Under the pieces are notes generated by a model. It was not told the DNA's origin. It ran no database searches and saw only the letters and a program-made list of their open reading frames with translations. Of a DNA stretch of 64,000 bases, positions 58,410 to 64,000 are shown one piece after another. Each line of letters opens with the position of its first letter. Within the stretch, counting starts at the first letter, position 1. Position numbers and translations under genes: made by a program. The DNA is taken from contig NC_053138.1 in assembly GCF_016808335.1 (NCBI RefSeq), positions 16,109,904-16,173,903 on the forward strand, read 5' to 3'. This DNA is from Panicum virgatum (lineage: Eukaryota; Streptophyta; Magnoliopsida; Poales; Poaceae).

Positions 58410-59729
58410 ATATTATCTCATCATAAGTAACAACCAAGTTCAGATGTTTTGCAACCTAAGCTACAGACGCAGCTGTCTTGCACGGTTGCACCAGTGGCAA
58501 ATTAGGAGCTACACATCACATCACATCATGTTTGCACCATCTTCAAGCCCACTCCCTTTACAGCATCTTCCTATGCACACAAATGCAAAGGAGAGCTTCC
58601 CATCATAAGGTATACAAGAACACTTGAGGAATTTCTTTAGATAGCAGTAGGTTCAGAGCTGAATCCAGCAGCATCAGCACTTATTAGGCAGAGCTGAATC
58701 CAGCAGCATCAGCACTTATTAGGCAAACAAGTTAACCGGGACTCTCTTACCATTTAATGGTGAATTTCCATTGCAGTTGCACATGATCCGGCAGAGCAAC
58801 TTGTAAATATAATAGAGTAAGCAAAAACAAGGCTTGTCTATCCAGTTTTGTTATACTGGAGTAGTTTCATATAATTGTTATAAAACAACTAGAGCTTCTA
58901 GAGCTGTAAGAAACGAAGCAATAAGCTAAGATTATTAGATGGTACCAAGTTTCCAAGCACGTGTACCAGTAAGCAAAGCACATGCACAACTGGCCAGCTA
59001 GGTTCCATCAGAAAAGATATGGAGCCAGGGTGTAGCAGATAACATTTCAGGCACAGTTATCTCCAGGTATCATCACAAAATAGCATCACTGCAATACGTA
59101 ATCGTGTTGTTCGCTTATCACACGTCACCAGTAATTGCTGCAGAGGGACAAGAAATTCGAAGGGCAGCGTGATGTTTGATGTGGTTCTTCCTGGCTTCAG
59201 TTTAGTGGAAAGTCGAGCTCTGCAATGCATTCAGTGAAAAATGTTTTGTTCTTTTCTAAGAACCTTGCTATCTAGTGTTATATGCCACGTGCATAAGCTC
59301 TATTTTTCAAGGTTAAATATTCATGTATCTGTATGTGTGGAACTACAAGTTTGTATCGGTCGTATTTCTTCCCTCTTAATGAAATACGTGCTTAGACACG
59401 TTCACGAAAAAAAAAATATGGTCATATGGAGCAACTGCCTTTGTTGATGTCGGATTCCTTTGTATAACTACTTATATGGTATTTTCGCCGCAACTGATGA
59501 AAAATACATCGACACATACTCACATAGTTACATACTTACATATAGTGTTTACACTTTACAATTTGTGTGCCTCATCTCTGCTCCCACTCCCCCACCAGGA
59601 AACCAGGTTATAAAGTTCCTGTGCAGTAGCTGTCAAACATTTTTTTGCGTGAACCCAGTCACTGATCACTCACCATTCACCAATAACCTACATTCTATTG
59701 AGAAAAAATATTGGTAATGTTTCTTTTGG
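58410..59729. other. 3' flank of the WSD1-like gene
   Basis: No gene is seen. A perfect 35-bp tandem duplication lies at 58654-58688 and 58689-58723. The 3' UTR of the minus-strand gene should begin just left of 59730. Confidence 0.5.
58654..58723. repeat. 35-bp tandem duplication (2 copies)
   Basis: The two copies, each containing GAGCTGAATCCAGCAGCATC, look identical. Confidence 0.93.
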
Positions 59730-62700
59730 TCATCTTGTTGAAGCTGCTTGACGGATAAGCCTGAGGGACTCAGCAAAATCGTCCAAAAGCTGATGAGAGT
59801 CTGGAAACTGAGCATCATCCACTGCGAGGACAAGCTTGATGGAGTTCACATAGCTTTGGTAATGTACAGTCAGAGCCTGGAGACATTCAGATGGCATAAT
59901 AAACTCATGAGGATCTGGAAGCTGTGTGAGTGTTCAAACTTCAACATTGTTGACAGACTAGCGAGTGCTTACATGTGGATGCCCATAGACAGAGGGGGCA
60001 ATGTAGATGATTGGATGGCCATAGAAGTCCACCTGCTCCGTAGGTCCAACCATGCTTGAGAATGACAAGGTGGTATTTGTGAACATGCCATAGCAGAGAG
60101 CTGCTGCAGCCTATACAAGTTTCACAGTTAGTCAAGAGCTGCAGAGTAGACAAAAAGATAGTTCAATATGTCTCAAAGAGTGGTTTCAATAAAAATGACC
60201 CAAGGAGTTTAATTTGCCAATGGCCTTAAGTGACACCGTACGACAAAATGTTAGAAAAAACATGTTGTGAGGGTGAATAATTTACAGCGATCAGAGTGTT
60301 TCCATGTGAATATGTGATCATCATTTTGGTGAATGTAATTGTGACTATTAGTTTGTGTTCTCTAAATTTGAGTCTAAACAATCAGAACGATAAGTTTGCA
60401 CTCGAAATGAATTGAATCAAACCGTCAAATTAAATTTGAGTCTAAACAATCAGAATGATAAGTTTGCACTCGAAATGAATTGCATCAAACCGTCAAATTT
60501 CACAAGTTACAATACAAGCAAAACAAACCAATAATCAAAGTAGACATATTGATATATATCTGAGCAGAAACCATACCTTCATGCCAAAAAGATTGACTAT
60601 TAGGTTCCCGCTCCAGTATGTGAAAACTGCTTCTAATGACGTCTTCTTCCTTTCAGCTGTCTTTTTCCCTTGGCGGATGTATTCAAGAGGATCATTGTGC
60701 ATGGCTATATGGAAAGGTAGTATAATGTAACCAATCAGATTCCCCCATTTCGCACCATTGCTCTTGCTAGAATCCATCATTTCTGCCAATGCCTGCTCAA
60801 ACCAAAACAAAATTGTAAATTCAGAATGAATTATCCAAAGACAATATACCGCATAAAAGGCTCAAAGTACTGATTTACTCTTTCAGAACAAACGAAATAA
60901 TTACATGTAAGCCAGGTGTTTTCCTAAGGTTAACAAGGAGTGCCGATCGCACACAAATGCTCTTCTGTGATTTTTTCCTGTCGTTGTTGGTATCACCTGT
61001 GACGAAGTTGAAGAAATGTGAGAATTAAAATACAGATTTTTTTTTCATTTTTTTGTGAAGGAAATGCAGAATGCTAATCTGGAACATGATTGATGTGGTG
61101 AAATCACAAATTTACACTTACTAGTCTTCCTGAAATAATACCGCGACAGTCCTGCACTAGTCACTCCAACCAGTACATCGTTGACAGTCTGCAAAAGGTC
61201 ATCAGAAGCTGCATTTTGTTCAATCCTTCAAAGAAGGAGATCTCTACTTGAATAATAGGAGCAGCAAAACGAAAGAGAAGCTCTTACACACTTCATGGCA
61301 TTCTTGACGAACTTGACGTCGTCGAGGCTGAGCGTGCGGTGCACGAAGCGCTTGCGGCGGAACTCGACGCCCTCGGACGCGGCCATGAGCGGCGTGCGCG
61401 GGTCGCGCAGGAACCACGCCGTGGCCACGAAGCAGAGGACGTCCACCGCCGTGTGCCACGCGAGCACGACGTACGACCACAGCCACAGCGCGAGCGCCGC
61501 GAGGCCCGCCGAGAGCGGTGGGCGCGGGCGCGCGTGCACGGGCCCCGCCCGGCGCGGCGGCGCGGACGGCAGCTCCGGCAGCCGCGCCGGGCCCGCGGCG
61601 CTGCGGGTGCACGCGATGAGGAGCGAGAGCAGCGAGACGCCGTCGCCGAGGGAGTGGTGCATGCGGACGACGACGGCGGAGACCGCCTCGGAGGTCGGGA
61701 AGTCGAGGACGTGGAGCTCCCAGAGCGGGCGGGAGTGGTCCATGGGCGCCGTGGACAGCGAGGACAGGTAGTCCTCCAGGGCCTGGTCGGGGTTGGCCGA
61801 CGTGGCGGCGGGGTCCAGGCAGGGGACGATGATGTGGTCGTCCAGGTTCACCGTGGTCCGCACCCACCGCGGGCTCCCGTGCTTCTTCGCGTCATCCTTC
61901 ACCTGCAGCGATGTCTGACGTGTTAAGATCAGAAATGCAGGTGAATCCAAGCAACATGCGAACGAACAAGCAACACGCAATAGAGATCTTTTTGACCTGA
62001 ACGTCTATCGATCGGTAGTGCTACTCCTACTCGCTCTTTTTCTTCTGGTAGGTTTTTAATAACGGGCCTACCCAATTAATTTGCACCAAATCTTTGGTCA
62101 CCAACTAACCCACCATATCAAGTGGAAAACGACAATTATGGGCAGATCTGTTAGAAAAAGGGAGGGGGTACAATACTGAAACTTGGTTGGGACGGAGTTC
62201 AGACAACCAGACGCCTTCTTCTGCATGGTCCTGCACAAACTTATGATCCTTGTCTCCGCGATCTGTTTCTACTGTAGACGATGTGTGTAGGCGGCGATGA
62301 CAATTGTGACAAGAGGTTTCCAGGGTCCATGTCCTGCACTAATGATCTTCATGGTTGCACTGGCATGCGTTCCTTTGCTTCCTCATTTGTCCAGTTCAAA
62401 CGCTGTTATATTGGAGACGACTCGAGAGAGAAAACAGGGCGGTGCAGGGACGTAAACATCAATACCCTTCGTGACGGAAGACCGCATTCATCACGACGGT
62501 GAGGCGGAATAAATGGGGTCGATCCTTATCAGGCTCGAGCCATCTACACCAAATTGTGTTCACCATACTGCAAGTTGCAAGCGCCAATTGCCATTTTGCC
62601 CTTTGTTGGATGCAAAGGCGGATACCCAAGCGTTGGGCTATTCTCTAAATTTGAAGTCCCAAAACACGAGAAAAAAGCCAGGTTTGTCTAAGTGCAACTA

Positions 62701-63840
62701 GATTCGTCATTCCTCAAACAGACCGCTAGGTTTGGGGAACTGGTTTTCTATGGCAATTTTGGAACCATGCACCGGAAAACACAACCCACCTTTGATGAAG
62801 CGACGACCAAGCTAATCGATGCCAATAAAGACAACGGAAGCTTTAAAAAAAAAAAGGCCAGGACGCGTGCAGAACCAACTACAAAATTACTAAATTAGCC
62901 CCAGTCACCTCAAGCATCAGATGCCGACGAGCCTCCGAGAAGGAAGAAACCCGCGTGGAATCTGGCCATAAAATATTTTTTTCCTGTATCAGTACGCAAA
63001 GTAACAGTACTCTGCTGTCCTAAACTAGCCCTGACACACATGAAGCTCCCCCTTCGCCGGGGATCTGTCGTGCCGCTCGCCCGCCGCGGCTTCAGCCATC
63101 GGGAAAGAGCTCGCACTGCCGACACGTGAGAGCTCGCCCGCCCTCGCCGTCGCCCTGCCCATCCTGCCGTCCACCCGTGAGGCCGTGACCCGTATGCCTT
63201 GCAGCGCACCACGCCGCCGTATCAGCCGGGGCCCGGCACCCAGCAGACGTCAACGTGCTTGCCACCATCTGCCGGCGCCCAAAAATCGCGCCGGACCATG
63301 GGTGAAAAAAAAAGGAGAGGAGTGGCAGCACCCAAAACAAGAGCGCAAGGACGGGCACCATGCCCTGGCGTCGTGGCTGAGGTCAACGGAACCAAACGAA
63401 CACGGAACGGATTCGGCATCGGCCGAGGAGGCGCGGGTGCGAAGCTGCGAGGAGGGGCGGTGGGGTACCTGGATGCTGGAGAAGCGCGGGTGGCGGACGA
63501 GGGTGGCCTCCAGCCCGGCGCGCGCCGCCGCGAGGTCCACCGCCGCGCCCAGCCCGATCGCCGCCACGATGTAGCAGTTGAAGTGCGTCTCCCGGAACAG
63601 CCGCCCCGCGGGGCTCATCGGCTCGCCCGCCTCCAGGTCCCCGCCCCTTGCCGCCGCCGGCACCGCCATCGAGCCCTCCTCCTCCCGCTCGCCCTCCGGC
63701 CGCGCCTCGCTCGGCCCACGCTCTGGCCTGCGCGCGGGCTCCCGCGAGGCGCCGTCGCCTCGCCGCGACGTGTCTACAGAGATCGGCCGCTTCCGCAGCG
63801 TGGACGGGGCGGTGGGATCGGCCGTCGCGCCGGGATCCAT
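59730..63840 (-). CDS. WSD1-type wax ester synthase / diacylglycerol acyltransferase, 7 exons, 548 aa
   Basis: Exons on the minus strand are 63840-63469, 61902-61288, 61188-61122, 60996-60905, 60792-60577, 60110-59973 and 59876-59730. Phases agree and the TGA is at 59732-59730. The start chosen is the first ATG of the open frame. A low-complexity Arg/Glu-rich leader precedes the family start EPMSPAGRLFRETHFNCYIV. PLWELH lies near 183, the acyltransferase motif HHxxxDG (MHHSLGDGV) at about 206-212, and a hydrophobic segment (LAALALWLWSYVVLAW) follows. The C-terminal WES_acyltransf (DUF1298) part includes TVNDVLVGVTSAGLSRY and ends QFPDSHQLLDDF. The family esterifies fatty alcohols or diacylglycerol with acyl-CoA, usually at the ER, for cuticular wax. 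Intron 1 is 1.6 kb; intron 5 contains a 68-bp tandem duplication. Confidence 0.92.
60364..60499. repeat. 68-bp tandem duplication in WSD1 intron 5
   Basis: Copies are 60364-60431 and 60432-60499, differing at about two positions (AACGATAAG vs AATGATAAG; ATTGAATC vs ATTGCATC). Confidence 0.92.
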
Positions 63841-64000
63841 CGGCGTACGGCCCGCGCCGGCTTTTGTGGACGCGGGGCGAGCCCACGCGCGGCGGCGACA
63901 GCGACGGCGGCGTTTGGGCGCTTCCGGGCTCCCGGAAGCCGGCTCGGCTCGCCTGCCGGGGTCTGCGAATGCGAGTCGCGGGCCAGCGCCCAGCGCAGCG
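63841..64000. other. 5' flank of the WSD1-like gene
   Basis: This is GC-rich leader and promoter DNA with no TATA box recognised before the window ends. Confidence 0.35.

Noticed and set aside
61339..61926. Plus-strand 195-aa ORF rich in Arg
   Set aside because: It is a shadow of WSD1 exon 2, which carries the HHxxxDG motif on the minus strand.

Overview
The window is nuclear DNA from a grass (Poaceae), most likely a panicoid/Andropogoneae species. The evidence is spliced genes with GC-rich first exons, many small 'TTTAGTT'-type MITEs typical of sorghum-like genomes, hAT MITEs, a Ty1/copia element, and several related non-autonomous LTR elements. I see no prokaryotic features, CRISPR arrays, tRNA or rRNA genes. 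All splice structures below were derived by hand from GT/AG sites and reading-frame phase, without transcript evidence.

Four host genes appear complete, all on the minus strand: a DUF1639 protein (13751-18362, 5 exons, 402 aa), a cytochrome b561/DOMON protein (27368-29727, 4 exons, 375 aa), a kinesin-10-like protein with a degenerate P-loop and a C-terminal helix-hairpin-helix (31823-36090, 18 exons, 717 aa), and a WSD1-type wax ester synthase/diacylglycerol acyltransferase (59730-63840, 7 exons, 548 aa). A 100-bp relic of a second WSD1 last exon lies at about 31205-31305.

The left end (1-9.3 kb) is an accessory zone. It holds a GRF-zinc-finger gene, a convergent Myb/SANT-like pseudogene with a 57-bp in-frame duplication, and a chimeric pseudogene that joins a GTD-binding (DUF593-like) coding fragment to three exons of cytosolic aspartyl-tRNA synthetase. 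An LTR element (3982-7611, TSD ATCAT) and a hAT MITE (8059-8601) sit inside the introns of that chimera.

From 36.5 to 58.4 kb the DNA is nested repeats. A copia element (37090-44405) lies inside a TIR-bearing element. A non-autonomous LTR element follows, with an antisense Transposase_28-like gene and a partial tandem copy of itself (45445-52454). Next come a second LTR element in the opposite orientation carrying a 7 x 52-bp minisatellite (52461-56709) and a solo LTR with TSD CAGGG (57341-58404). The four LTR families share a core: a terminal hairpin, a second hairpin, a TATA box, and a conserved block downstream of the TATA box. They appear to be one related lineage of non-autonomous elements.

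The intergenic stretches 9.4-13.3, 18.4-27.3 and 29.8-31.8 kb contain MITEs, a 1-kb foldback element, microsatellites and otherwise anonymous DNA.
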